Source of the DNA: Crocinitomicaceae bacterium
GTDB taxonomy: Bacteria; Bacteroidota; Bacteroidia; Flavobacteriales_D; Crocinitomicaceae
Length of the DNA stretch: 64,000 nt
Direction: 5' to 3'
NCBI GenBank assembly: GCA_016709005.1
Contig: JADJEU010000001.1
Span: 620,001 to 684,000, forward strand
How positions within the stretch are numbered: the first letter of the stretch is position 1; every line of letters begins with the position of its first letter. Below, one piece after another: positions 10,001 to 18,065 of this stretch. The translations under genes were made by a program, and so were the position numbers. The notes under the pieces were generated by a model. That model searched no databases and was not told the DNA's origin. It saw only the letters and a list, made by a program, of their open reading frames with translations.

Positions 10001-10183
10001 CAAGGTGTCGCTTCCTGCAATTACAAAGGGAGCCTGTGCTTGAACCAATGAATCCAGTTTCTCATTACCATAGTCTACAGCTTCTGCTTCTACTCCACTT
10101 GTTGTCCATTTAAAAGACAATTGATAAACGCAAGCAAGTGACAGCGCGATGGTGATAGACCAAAAAAATCCTTTATTTCTCAT
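7088..10183 (-). CDS. secDF: Protein translocase subunit SecDF (fused)
   Basis: 1031 residues combining SecD and SecF, as is usual in Bacteroidota. The SecD half shows the N-terminal helix, the DLQGGMSVTLEIS motif, the periplasmic P1 region ending in ELPGVVDKESV, and the membrane motif AVDANVLIFERVREEL. The SecF half starts near 'DLGVDFQGG' and has GYSINDTVVVFDRVREYF. Twelve membrane helices are expected. The protein uses proton motive force to pull preproteins out of SecYEG. Between ~300 and 360 there is a low-complexity, Thr/Asp/Glu-rich insert in P1, typical of this phylum but variable. It is transcribed alone, with its own promoter and terminator. Confidence 0.97.
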   Translation of the reverse strand: MRNKGFFWSITIALSLACVYQLSFKWTTSGVEAEAVDYGNEKLDSLVQAQAPFVIAGSDTLYLAADSLHQDQIANYYREEYLKDVANEGVHFFGYTYAECKERELNFGLDLQGGMSVTLEISVPELVSELAGNTRNPQFKKPYESALVRTANGEGDFIDLFQAEFEKLNPEASLAKIFHPHNRDQVSPEATNDDVIAFLKTQAESALDGVEIIIEKRVNSFGVSQPTIQKQTGSNRIYVELPGVVDKESVRRRLQATANLEFFEVYDNAVDGIGNRLIGAESELSKFLAQPVTEEVEAIVDTNAVADTSALALTETTDTTKTGDDLLTDAAETEDTTSVENMTAEQKDKKFPITSMLTPSFTYNDQNQPQGFSEGSVVGYASVRDTAKLNGRLNHPKLMEFMPEDLVFMWEAKEVLDDNKLNTGLIRLHAIKVPSSGAEVNGEDIDRAGYSTNPQDPSEVRVTMSMTQIGREKWSNMTGKNVGKQIAITMDNMVYSAPVVQGQMNDGYSEITGPTIDLKEAAELSGLLNAGALPAPARIIDESVVEASLGQSNIDAGFLSFVVAFLLVLVYMVFYYGRAGLIANIALIVNIFFLIGALASLKAILTLPGIAGIVLTIGMAVDANVLIFERVREELRLGKGIKAAVADGYSRALSSILDGNITTLLTGIVLAVFGTGPIKGFATTLIIGIFTSMFAALVITRLILTYFLDKDKKINFSTKMTAKWFLNLNFPFVAKRRLFYLISGAVITVGLISLFTRGLDLGVDFQGGRQYKVEFKEEANPELISQALTDNFGGAAPQVKRVDNKQTALITTKYRVTEVTDEANNMVDSTLRVGLSEIGEYTIIEQKMIAPTISKDLKKNSIYAVVISLVVIFMYILIRFRKWQYGLGATISLAHDVLIVLSLFSLFWGILPFSLEIDQAFIAAILTVVGYSINDTVVVFDRVREYFTMYPKKEVKELTNLAVNSTLGRTINTSMTTFIVLLAMFIVGGEAIKGFIFAIMIGVVVGTYSSICIATPSVLDFTKKKDEPKSL

Positions 10184-10227
10184 TTGATTTAGGTAGTTTT
10201 ATTCTAATCTGATTTTTTGAACGGGTG

Positions 10228-10258
10228 CAAATATAGAATATGAATTCAAATTAACCAA
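10228..10258 (-). promoter_or_regulatory. secDF promoter (TTGG-N19-TATATTTG)
   Basis: On the minus strand, TATATTTG (10235-10228) matches the -7 consensus and a TTGG (10258-10255) lies 19 bp before it, in place of the usual TTTG. The -7 box is 45 bp upstream of the secDF ATG. Confidence 0.55.
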
Positions 10259-10422
10259 TCTCATAGGCCAGAATAAACAATATTTATAGCATTTAACCAT
10301 CGCTCCTTTGCTGAGATTGAATTCGTTGCCCTGTTCATATCACTTGACAACTAAGTGCAAAGCCCTTATTTTCAGGAATGTTTTAAGTCATTTTTTGAAG
10401 TCGTGATTCATAAAAATAGTTC

Positions 10423-10430
10423 TAACTTTG
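10423..10430 (+). promoter_or_regulatory. -7 element (TAACTTTG) before resBC
   Basis: TAACTTTG fits TAnnTTTG. It overlaps the upstream in-frame TTG (10428), which rules that codon out as a start and leaves the ATG at 10470 about 35 nt downstream of the expected transcription start. The nearest TTTG (10394-10397) is 25 bp away, longer than normal. Confidence 0.45.
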
Positions 10431-10469
10431 AAGCCCTGTTTAATCACGCATCCAGACAATGCTACCGCA

Positions 10470-13400
10470 ATGGACAAACTTCTGAAACGAATCTTCTCAA
10501 TGTCACTGATGTCAGTGACACTCTTTCTATTTTTTATCGCAATTGCAGTTGCCACTTTTGTAGAAAATGATTTTGGAACCCCGGTTGCCCAAAAAGTAAT
10601 TTATAAATCAAACTGGTTTGCCGCAATTTTGATCTACCTCTCGCTGAGTTTGATCTACAACATCTATCGCTACCAAATGATTCGGCTTAAAAAATTTGGA
10701 ACAATCTTATTCCATATTTCGCTCCTGGTCATTGTTATTGGAGCCGGAATCACCAGAAAATATGGTTTTGAGGGAGTCATGACTATTCGCGAAGGCGCTT
10801 CCTCCAATTATATTATCACACGTGACACCTATATCCAGATTAAAGTTCATGATTTTGACAAACAATATACATCCAATGAGCCCATCATCATTGACACCAA
10901 TGTCTATGACCGCTTAGAAAATGGTAAACCTGATTACAGTCATAATTACTTCAAACATGAATTTGAATTCCCTGAGCAAAAAGATCCAATCACAATTGAG
11001 TTTGTTGATCTAATTCCAAGTGTCAGGGATACCCTGATACCAGAAGTTGGAGGAAAAACATACATTGATTTGGTTACGGGTGGCATGACGCACAACTACC
11101 TTGAGTCAGGAAAAATAATGAATGATGGTGGAATCCGTATTGCATTTAATAACCCGAGTGATTCCGGAGCTGTAAACATTTTTACAACAGACTCCGGCAT
11201 TTTTGTTCTAAGTCCAATTGAGCTTAGCTTCTTTCAGATGAGTGATATGACTACCGGAGTTGTTAAAGCTGATAGCGTTCAAATCTTCCACACAAAAAGA
11301 GCCTATACTGCTAACGGTTTCACCTTTGTCTTCAGTCAATATTACCCAAGTGCTTTTTTAGAAAGCAGATCTATGAAATCACCAAGTGGAGAAGCCAGTG
11401 CAGTAGATGGAGTCGTTGTTAATGTGAGTCAGGGAGATTTAAAAACACAAGTCGTCTTGCGCGGCGGCTCATCCGTTTTTCCAACCAAAGAAGTATTTCA
11501 GCTGGGCGATTTAAATTATGAATTGGCTTACGGCTCTAGAATTATTGAATTACCCTTCTCTATTTACCTGAGAGATTTTCAACTGGAGCGCTATCCTGGA
11601 GGTCAAAGTCCAGCTTCTTATGCAAGTGAAGTTACAGTGATTGATCATCAAACAGGAAAACAATTTGATCATCGCATCTATATGAATAACGTATTGGATT
11701 ATGGTGGTTATCGTTTCTTTCAATCGAACTATGAACCGGATGAAATGGGCACCATACTTTCTGTCAATCATGACGCCGCCGGAACCTGGGTGACTTATAT
11801 CGGTTACATTTTATTGGGATTAGGTTTTGTTGTCAATCTATTGACACCCGATTCACGCTTCAGACATCTCATTAAAAAGTCGAAAGAGCTAAAAGAAAAA
11901 ATGTCAATCACTCCATTGATTGCACTTTTATTTGGTTTGTTTTTCAGTCTTCAGGTATCTGCAAAAATAACTCGAACAGTAGACCCTGATCATGCTGAAA
12001 AATTTGGACACCTGATTATTCAGGATCTGGGTGGTAGATTCAAACCAGTTCATACAATGGCGACTGAGTTGTTGCGCAAAATATACAGAGCTGATGAATA
12101 TGAAGGTCACTCTGCCATGCAGGTTTATCTTGGTATCATTACCAATTTTGAAGAGTGGAATCTAGAGCCAATCATTCAGATTCCAGGTGCGCGATACAGC
12201 GATTTCATTACTGGCAAACTCAATCTTCCAAAAGGAACCAAGTATGCCTGTATTCAGGATTTTATTACACTTGATGGCACCTATATTTTAGCAGATGAAG
12301 TTACAAAAGCACATCAGAAAAGAGAAGGAAGCCGCAATCAGTATGACAAGGATCTTTTAAAAATTGACGAGCGATTCAATGTTGCGCTTGGGGTTTTTTA
12401 TGGTTTCTACTTCAAAATTTTTCCTTTGCCGGGCGATGTAAATCATACCTGGGTATCGCCTTTTGATGAAGATAAACGATTCTCAAAGGAAGATGCTGAA
12501 TTTGTACAAAGCATCACCAAAGCTTATTTTCAGGGTGTCTTTAACGGATATCAAACCGGTAACTGGACAGAAGCTGATCTTGCTTTATCAGGCATTGAAT
12601 TTTTTCAACGCAGGGTTTCTGACCCGAATGTCATTCCTTCTGAAGCAAAAATTGAGTGGGAAATCCGATACAATAAAATGAATTTGTTCAAGCGACTCAA
12701 CTATATCTATCTACTATTGGGAGCAGTTTTACTCATCTTTAATCTCATTCAACTTTTTAGCAAATCATTCAATGCAAAATGGATTTTGCGAATTGGATTC
12801 TGGATTTTCCTGGTTTGTTTTCTAGCGCATGGAGCCGGACTTGGATTACGTTGGTACTTGTCTGGACATGCACCCTGGAGCAACGGTTATGAAGCAGTTG
12901 TTTTTATAGCATTTATCACTGTGCTGGCAGGACTTCTATTTTACAAACAGAACAAAATTATTTTGGGTGCAACCGGAATTCTTGCCTGGCTCATGTTGTT
13001 TGTTGCACACATGAATGAACTGGATCCTGAAATCACAAATCTGGTTCCGGTGTTACAATCTTATTGGCTGATGATTCACGTTGCAATCATCACTGGCAGC
13101 TACGGATTTTTAGGCTTAGCGGCAATACTTGCTCTGGTGAATTTGGTAATGTTTGTTTTCATCAAAGATTCAAACAAATCAAAAATTAATGACACGTCTC
13201 GTCAGCTCACGTATGTAATTGAAATGACAATGATCATTGGATTATTTATGTTGACGATAGGAACCTTTTTAGGCGGTGTATGGGCTAATGAAAGCTGGGG
13301 AAGATATTGGGGATGGGATGCAAAAGAAACCTGGGCATTAGCATCTGTTTTAGTCTATGCAATTATTCTCCACTTCCGTTTTATTCCGGGATTAAAAAGT

Positions 13401-13611
13401 CACTTTGCGATGACCACTGCAGCTCTTGTGGGGATATGGAAGCATCATCATGACCTTCTTTGGTGTGAATTTTTATTTAAGCGGTTTACACTCGTACGCA
13501 CAAGGCGATCCTATTCCAATTCCAACCTGGGTTCCTATCACTGTAATCTTACTTTTTGCCTTAAATATTTTAGCTTATCTTCGGTACCGAACAATTTTTA
13601 AAACGCAGTAA
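10470..13611 (+). CDS. Cytochrome c biogenesis protein, ResB-ResC (CcsB-CcsA) fusion, with a one-base frameshift
   Basis: About 1046 residues if corrected. The N-terminal ~480 residues are ResB/CcsB-like (three helices, a large periplasmic region, a fourth helix). After a periplasmic linker the C-terminal ~280 residues are CcsA/ResC-like, with the heme-handling WWD signature WGRYWGWDAKETWAL. The pair forms the system II heme transporter and ligase that attaches heme to CxxCH motifs of exported cytochromes c. A GGGG run at 13430-13433 carries one G too many. As written, the frame goes off into a nonsense tail ending at 13601. Removing one G restores ALVGYGSIIMTFFGVNFYLSG, the normal family C-terminus, ending at 13611. 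The stop overlaps the next ATG by one base (TAATG). Confidence 0.88.
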
Positions 13612-14066
13612 TGGGTCAAATCCTGAATAAAAAAGATTTTGAAGAAATCAAAACGCGCATCGCTGATTTAAAGCGTGATGATTTGCCGCTATGGGGAAAA
13701 ATGAATGTTGGCGAAATGTTATGCCACACTGCTGATCAAATCAAACTGGCTACCGGTGAAATAAAGGCAGATGATCGTTCCAAATTTATGACGCGTACTG
13801 TATTGAAGCGCCTAATCCTGATGGGAATGAAAGCTCCCAAAGGAAAAGTAGAAACGATGCCAGAAGTTAACCCTCATTTACAAGGCTCCAAACCAGTTAA
13901 CTTTGATTCGGATCGTGATTACTTGTTGCGAAAAATTCAAGAATTTATTGGATTCGATGCAAAAAATGTTCAGGCACATCCAACCTTTGGAAAACTATCA
14001 AAAGACCAATGGGGAAAGCTTATATACACGCATCTGGATCACCATTTAAGTCAATTTGGTTCTTAA
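13611..14066 (+). CDS. DUF1569 (DinB-like fold) protein
   Basis: 151 residues. The motif WGKMNVGEMLCHTADQIKLA near residue 29 and the closing HLDHHLSQFG match the DUF1569 family, which has the DinB/YfiT four-helix fold. The His residues near positions 39 and ~143-146 could form the family's metal site. Enzymes of this fold are often thiol-dependent transferases, but no substrate is known for DUF1569. It overlaps the corrected resBC stop by one base, so it is cotranscribed and probably translationally coupled. Confidence 0.8.
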   Translation: MGQILNKKDFEEIKTRIADLKRDDLPLWGKMNVGEMLCHTADQIKLATGEIKADDRSKFMTRTVLKRLILMGMKAPKGKVETMPEVNPHLQGSKPVNFDSDRDYLLRKIQEFIGFDAKNVQAHPTFGKLSKDQWGKLIYTHLDHHLSQFGS

Positions 14067-14076
14067 AAAAATGGGT

Positions 14077-14592
14077 ATGAAAAAATTTCAAACGTTTTTT
14101 CTTTGTTCAACATTTTTACTCGCTCTTTCTTGTGGAGGTGACGAATACACTGAAATAGAAAACGGCCTAAATGCACCAGGCGCATCTGACGATTCAACAT
14201 CTATTTCAGAAATCACAATTAACGATGATCCTTCAGGATGGATTCTTGCAGAGCGATTTGCAAGCGATGATAATCAATATACGTTCTGTCCGGACGGAAC
14301 TATTTTATTTGATAACAATTTTGGAACTGAACTGGATGGTACCTGGCAACTCGAGAACGATACCTTGACATTAATTTACACACGCAGAATTGCACAAGTT
14401 GGAATTGGCGAACCTCTTCCTCCCCCACCAGCTATGCCAGGTAACTATGTTGATCAATATGAAGAATACGAAGAAGTCATCGAAAAAATGTACGAAGAGC
14501 AAATATTGATTTGGTCAGAAATAAAAACTTTCTTAGATCAGGATTCTACTTACCCGTATGAGATTTTGAACAGAGGTTTTGTTTGTGATTAG
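14077..14592 (+). CDS. Lipoprotein with a lipocalin-like domain, unknown role
   Basis: About 171 residues from the ATG at 14077 (an ATG two codons earlier is also possible). The N-terminus is a lipoprotein signal with lipobox LALSC and CGGD after the cleavage site. Residues ~55-110 read as a small beta-barrel domain (WILAERF, YTFCPDGTILFDNN, DGTWQLENDTLTLIY), like the lipocalin-like domains common in Bacteroidota lipoproteins. A Pro-rich segment and a helical tail ending in Cys-Asp follow. It starts 10 bp after the DUF1569 gene in the same direction. Confidence 0.65.
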   Translation: MKKFQTFFLCSTFLLALSCGGDEYTEIENGLNAPGASDDSTSISEITINDDPSGWILAERFASDDNQYTFCPDGTILFDNNFGTELDGTWQLENDTLTLIYTRRIAQVGIGEPLPPPPAMPGNYVDQYEEYEEVIEKMYEEQILIWSEIKTFLDQDSTYPYEILNRGFVCD

Positions 14593-14615
14593 TTTTAGCA
14601 AATCAAAACAAACTT

Positions 14616-15266
14616 TCACTCTTCTCCAACGCTGTCAAGATAATCTTCAAGTCTGTCTAACTCATTTTTACGCTCCTCATCCGATAATCTAGCGGGTGAA
14701 AAACTAACGAAAGGCTTCTTTACCTGCATGCCTACAAAGTAAAACATGCCGTGATGAATTGGATACAAAATGGTTTCCAGATTTCCATTTTTACCTGAAT
14801 CGCCGTAAGCAATTTCTGGTCCGCCAGTGGTTAACACGGAAAAGGCAATTTTATCTTTAAAAGCTCCATTATCGTAAACTCCTTTACCAGCACCGTACGC
14901 AAAACCCATTGCAAAAACGCGATCGATCCATCCTTTCTGAATTGCTGGTAATCCAAACCACCAAAGCGGAAAAGTGAATATCAATGTATCGCACCACAGA
15001 AATTTTTCCATTTCAGCTTTTACTTCAGGTGTGAATAAATCTTTTTGAAATGCATTGGTTTGTTCTGCCTGATATTTGAAAAAATCAGGATTTGAAAGTT
15101 CTAAGAAATCATGTTTATCACCGACAGGGTTGAATCTCATTTTGTATAAATCAGAAACCTTTACCTCAGCACCCTTGCTTTGAAAATGATTGATGGCGAC
15201 ATCTTTCAGCGCGCTGCAAAAACTTTGTTTTTCTGGATGTGCGTGAATGATTAATACTTTTTTCAT
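14616..15266 (-). CDS. NAD(P)H-dependent oxidoreductase, flavodoxin-2 fold (quinone reductase-like)
   Basis: 216 residues. The N-terminal VLIIHAHPEKQSFCSAL and central LIFTFPLWWFGLPAIQKGWIDRVF are the FMN/FAD phosphate and ring-binding motifs of the NQO1/MdaB/KefF-type flavodoxin-2 family. These proteins use NAD(P)H for two-electron reduction of quinones and other electrophiles in the cytoplasm. The gene stands alone and converges with the lipoprotein gene at 14592. A KefF-like regulatory role is not supported because no kefC is nearby. Confidence 0.85.
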   Translation of the reverse strand: MKKVLIIHAHPEKQSFCSALKDVAINHFQSKGAEVKVSDLYKMRFNPVGDKHDFLELSNPDFFKYQAEQTNAFQKDLFTPEVKAEMEKFLWCDTLIFTFPLWWFGLPAIQKGWIDRVFAMGFAYGAGKGVYDNGAFKDKIAFSVLTTGGPEIAYGDSGKNGNLETILYPIHHGMFYFVGMQVKKPFVSFSPARLSDEERKNELDRLEDYLDSVGEE

Positions 15267-15310
15267 AAGTGTTGGAGGTCAAATCTGATATGAATGTAGA
15301 GAAAAATATT

Positions 15311-15355
15311 TCCCACAGATTACGCTGATAAAAAAAACCGCAGATTTTCGCAGAT
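15311..15355. repeat. Orphan CACAGATT/CGCAGAT short-period repeat
   Basis: CACAGATTACGCTGAT and, after an A8 tract, CCGCAGATTTTCGCAGAT form an imperfect short-period G/A-rich repeat. Its pattern resembles the repeats that border the two GxxExxY genes at 56 and 60.5 kb, but no such gene is present here. The rest of the 200-bp gap (15267-15466) shows nothing recognisable. Confidence 0.4.
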
Positions 15356-15466
15356 AAGAATTAAAAACACTTTGGATTTAACCCTAAATTAAATTTAAAC
15401 TTCGACAAACAGAGAAGGCGTGAGAAACTCAGAACAAAAAACAAATAAAAACGACTTGTAATCAGC

Positions 15467-17875
15467 TTAATAAATCGCAGGATATTTTCCTGGATCTACC
15501 TCACGCATCATGTTGTAAACTGCGTCAAAAATTGTTTCCTGATTTGGTTTAGAGAAATAATCTCCGTCTGTTCCGTAAGCAGGTCTGTGATCTTTTGCAG
15601 AGATTGTTAAAGGCTGTGAGTCTAATGCGAAATAAGCTTTCTGTTTTACCAAAATCTGATCTAACATAAAACCAGTTGCACCACTTTCGACATCTTCATC
15701 AACGATAACTAATCGATTTGTTTTTTGAAGCGACTTTGCAATGTCTCCATTCAAATCAAACGGAATCAAAGTTTGTGCATCGATCAACTCAACAGAAATA
15801 TCTGCTTCTGCTAATTGTTTTACTACTTCTTGACAAATATTGAAAGTTGAACCATAGGATACTAAAGTTAAATCGGTTCCTTCTACAACGGTTTCTACAA
15901 CACCCAATGGCTCATAAAATTCGCCGTAATTTGAAACGGCTTTTTCTTTGATACGGTATCCATTCAAAGGCTCTATCACAAGAGCAGCATCATCAGATGC
16001 AAGAAGTGTATTGTAAAATCCTGCTGCTTTCGTCATGTTTCTTGGAACGCAAACATACATTCCGCGAATGGCGTTGATGATCATTCCCATTGGTGAACCT
16101 GAATGCCATACGCCTTCTAGTCGGTGACCACGAGTGGAAATAATCAGTGGAGCTTTTTGTCCACCTTTTGTTCTGTACTGAACGGTTGCCAAATCATCAC
16201 TCATGATCTGAATGGCATATAGCAAATAATCTAAATATTGAATTTCTGCAATCGGTCTTAAACCACGCATGGCCATACCAATTCCCTGACCTATGATGGT
16301 ACACTCACGAATTCCAGTATCCGAAACACGAATTTCACCAAACTGATCCTGCATGCCTTCCATACTTTGGTTCACGCCACCAATCTTTCCAACATCTTCA
16401 CCAAAACTTAAAACCTCAGGATATTTATTAAAGTTTGCTTCAAAATTATTTCTCAAAATCAAACGACCATCAATCATTTCATCATTAGAAAATACCGGCG
16501 CTTTTGGATTTACTTTTAATGCTGATTGTGCAGATTGCGAATAGAGATAAGATGAATATTTGTCATCATTTTCCACATCGCGTTGTTTCATTAATGCAAT
16601 CAACTCTTGTTTAGCAGAAGAATTTTCACCGCGCATGTAACGCAAACCACGTTTAGCCGCAACATAAATATCACGTTTAACAGGATCCATTGCTTTGCGC
16701 AAATCATCTGAAATCTTTTTGATAAAAGCACCATTTGAACTTTCTGAAGACATTGTTTCCAGCAAGTTTGAAATATGAGTAACATCTGCTTTTAACTGAT
16801 CATTGAATTCTTTCCACGCTTCAGCTTTTTGTTCGCGAACTATTTTTTTTGCTTCTGCATCAATTGCATCTAACTCTTCTTTTGTTGAGATTTCAGCTTG
16901 CAAAATGAATTCTTTGAATTTTTCAATGCAGTCCATTTCACTCTCCCACTTCAAACGTTCTTCTGATTTATAACGCTCGTGTGATCCAGAAGTAGAGTGA
17001 CCTTGTGGTTGATTTACTTCTTCTACGTGAATCATAACAGGCACATGTTCTTCACGACAAAGTTTGATTGCTTTTTCATACGTAGAACACAAGTGTGCAT
17101 AATCCCAACCTTTGGTTTTGAAAATTTCATAACCGGGTTTATCTTTTGTGCGCTGCATTCCGCCGAGCGCTTCAGAGATACTTGATTTGGTAGTTTGGAA
17201 TTTTTTTGGAACAGAAATTCCGTATCCATCATCCCAAATAGAAATTGCAAAAGGAATTTGTAATACTCCGGCAGCATTGATAGATTCCCAGAAAGGTCCT
17301 TCAGATGTACTTGCATCACCAATGGTTCCAAACGCAACTTCATTTCCTTTGTTGGTGAAGTTGGTCATGTGATGCAATGCCTTGTTATTTCTATAAACTT
17401 TCGACGCAAGTGCAAGACCCACCAGACGAGGCATTTGACCACCGGTAGGAGAAATATCAGCTGATGAGTTTTTTTGAGCCATCAAATTTTTCCAGGAACC
17501 ATCCGGATTCAAGCTGCGGGTAGAATAATGTCCCCCCATTTGTCTGCCAGCAGAAGCAGGTTCTTTTTCAACATCAGTATGCGCATACAATGCAGCAAAA
17601 TATTCTTTTACTGTCAAGGCTCCAATAGCCATCATAAAAGTCTGATCACGATAATAACCTGATCTGAAATCACCATTCTGAAATTGTTTAGCCATTGCCA
17701 GTTGGGCAATTTCTTTACCATCTCCAAAGATTCCAAATTTGGCTTTACCCCCAAGAACCTCGCGTCTTCCCATAAGAGATGCCTCACGAGAGATACGAGC
17801 TATTTTGTAGTCATTTAATACTTCTGCAATGTATTTTTTGTCCACTTGATTCAATACGTTTTGTGCTTGTGCCAT
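15467..17875 (-). CDS. 2-oxoacid (branched-chain type) dehydrogenase E1, fused alpha and beta subunits
   Basis: 802 residues. The first ~370 residues are the E1 alpha, thiamine diphosphate-binding part, with the GDASTSEGPFWESINAA cofactor motif and the phosphorylation-loop region GHSTSGSHERYKSEE. A linker is followed from ~465 by the E1 beta part (SFGEDVGKIGGV, ISTRGHRLEGVWHSGSPMG) and a transketolase C-terminal domain (TLIPFDLNGDIAKSL). It decarboxylates 2-oxoacids and transfers the acyl group to E2 lipoamide. This fused architecture is common in Bacteroidota and is usually annotated as 2-oxoisovalerate or pyruvate-type dehydrogenase; the substrate is not settled by sequence. E2 and E3 are not in the window. 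Confidence 0.88.
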   Translation of the reverse strand: MAQAQNVLNQVDKKYIAEVLNDYKIARISREASLMGRREVLGGKAKFGIFGDGKEIAQLAMAKQFQNGDFRSGYYRDQTFMMAIGALTVKEYFAALYAHTDVEKEPASAGRQMGGHYSTRSLNPDGSWKNLMAQKNSSADISPTGGQMPRLVGLALASKVYRNNKALHHMTNFTNKGNEVAFGTIGDASTSEGPFWESINAAGVLQIPFAISIWDDGYGISVPKKFQTTKSSISEALGGMQRTKDKPGYEIFKTKGWDYAHLCSTYEKAIKLCREEHVPVMIHVEEVNQPQGHSTSGSHERYKSEERLKWESEMDCIEKFKEFILQAEISTKEELDAIDAEAKKIVREQKAEAWKEFNDQLKADVTHISNLLETMSSESSNGAFIKKISDDLRKAMDPVKRDIYVAAKRGLRYMRGENSSAKQELIALMKQRDVENDDKYSSYLYSQSAQSALKVNPKAPVFSNDEMIDGRLILRNNFEANFNKYPEVLSFGEDVGKIGGVNQSMEGMQDQFGEIRVSDTGIRECTIIGQGIGMAMRGLRPIAEIQYLDYLLYAIQIMSDDLATVQYRTKGGQKAPLIISTRGHRLEGVWHSGSPMGMIINAIRGMYVCVPRNMTKAAGFYNTLLASDDAALVIEPLNGYRIKEKAVSNYGEFYEPLGVVETVVEGTDLTLVSYGSTFNICQEVVKQLAEADISVELIDAQTLIPFDLNGDIAKSLQKTNRLVIVDEDVESGATGFMLDQILVKQKAYFALDSQPLTISAKDHRPAYGTDGDYFSKPNQETIFDAVYNMMREVDPGKYPAIY

Positions 17876-18065
17876 GCCGATGTGCTGTTTTAGGAGCCTA
17901 ATTTACGGAAAATCGAACGATACAAAAAGCGGATTGAGAAATTTGTTGGTAAAATGAGTCCTGAGGACAGAGCCACTTGGACAGCAGATGTCTAATAATA
18001 TTCCAAAACAGAAAAATACAACAATGAATTCTACCTATGGCTTCTGCCCGATTCGCGAAATCAAA

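Noticed and set aside
13426..13611. Separate small gene at the end of resBC
   Set aside because: It is the true C-terminus of ResBC in the shifted frame, not an independent gene.
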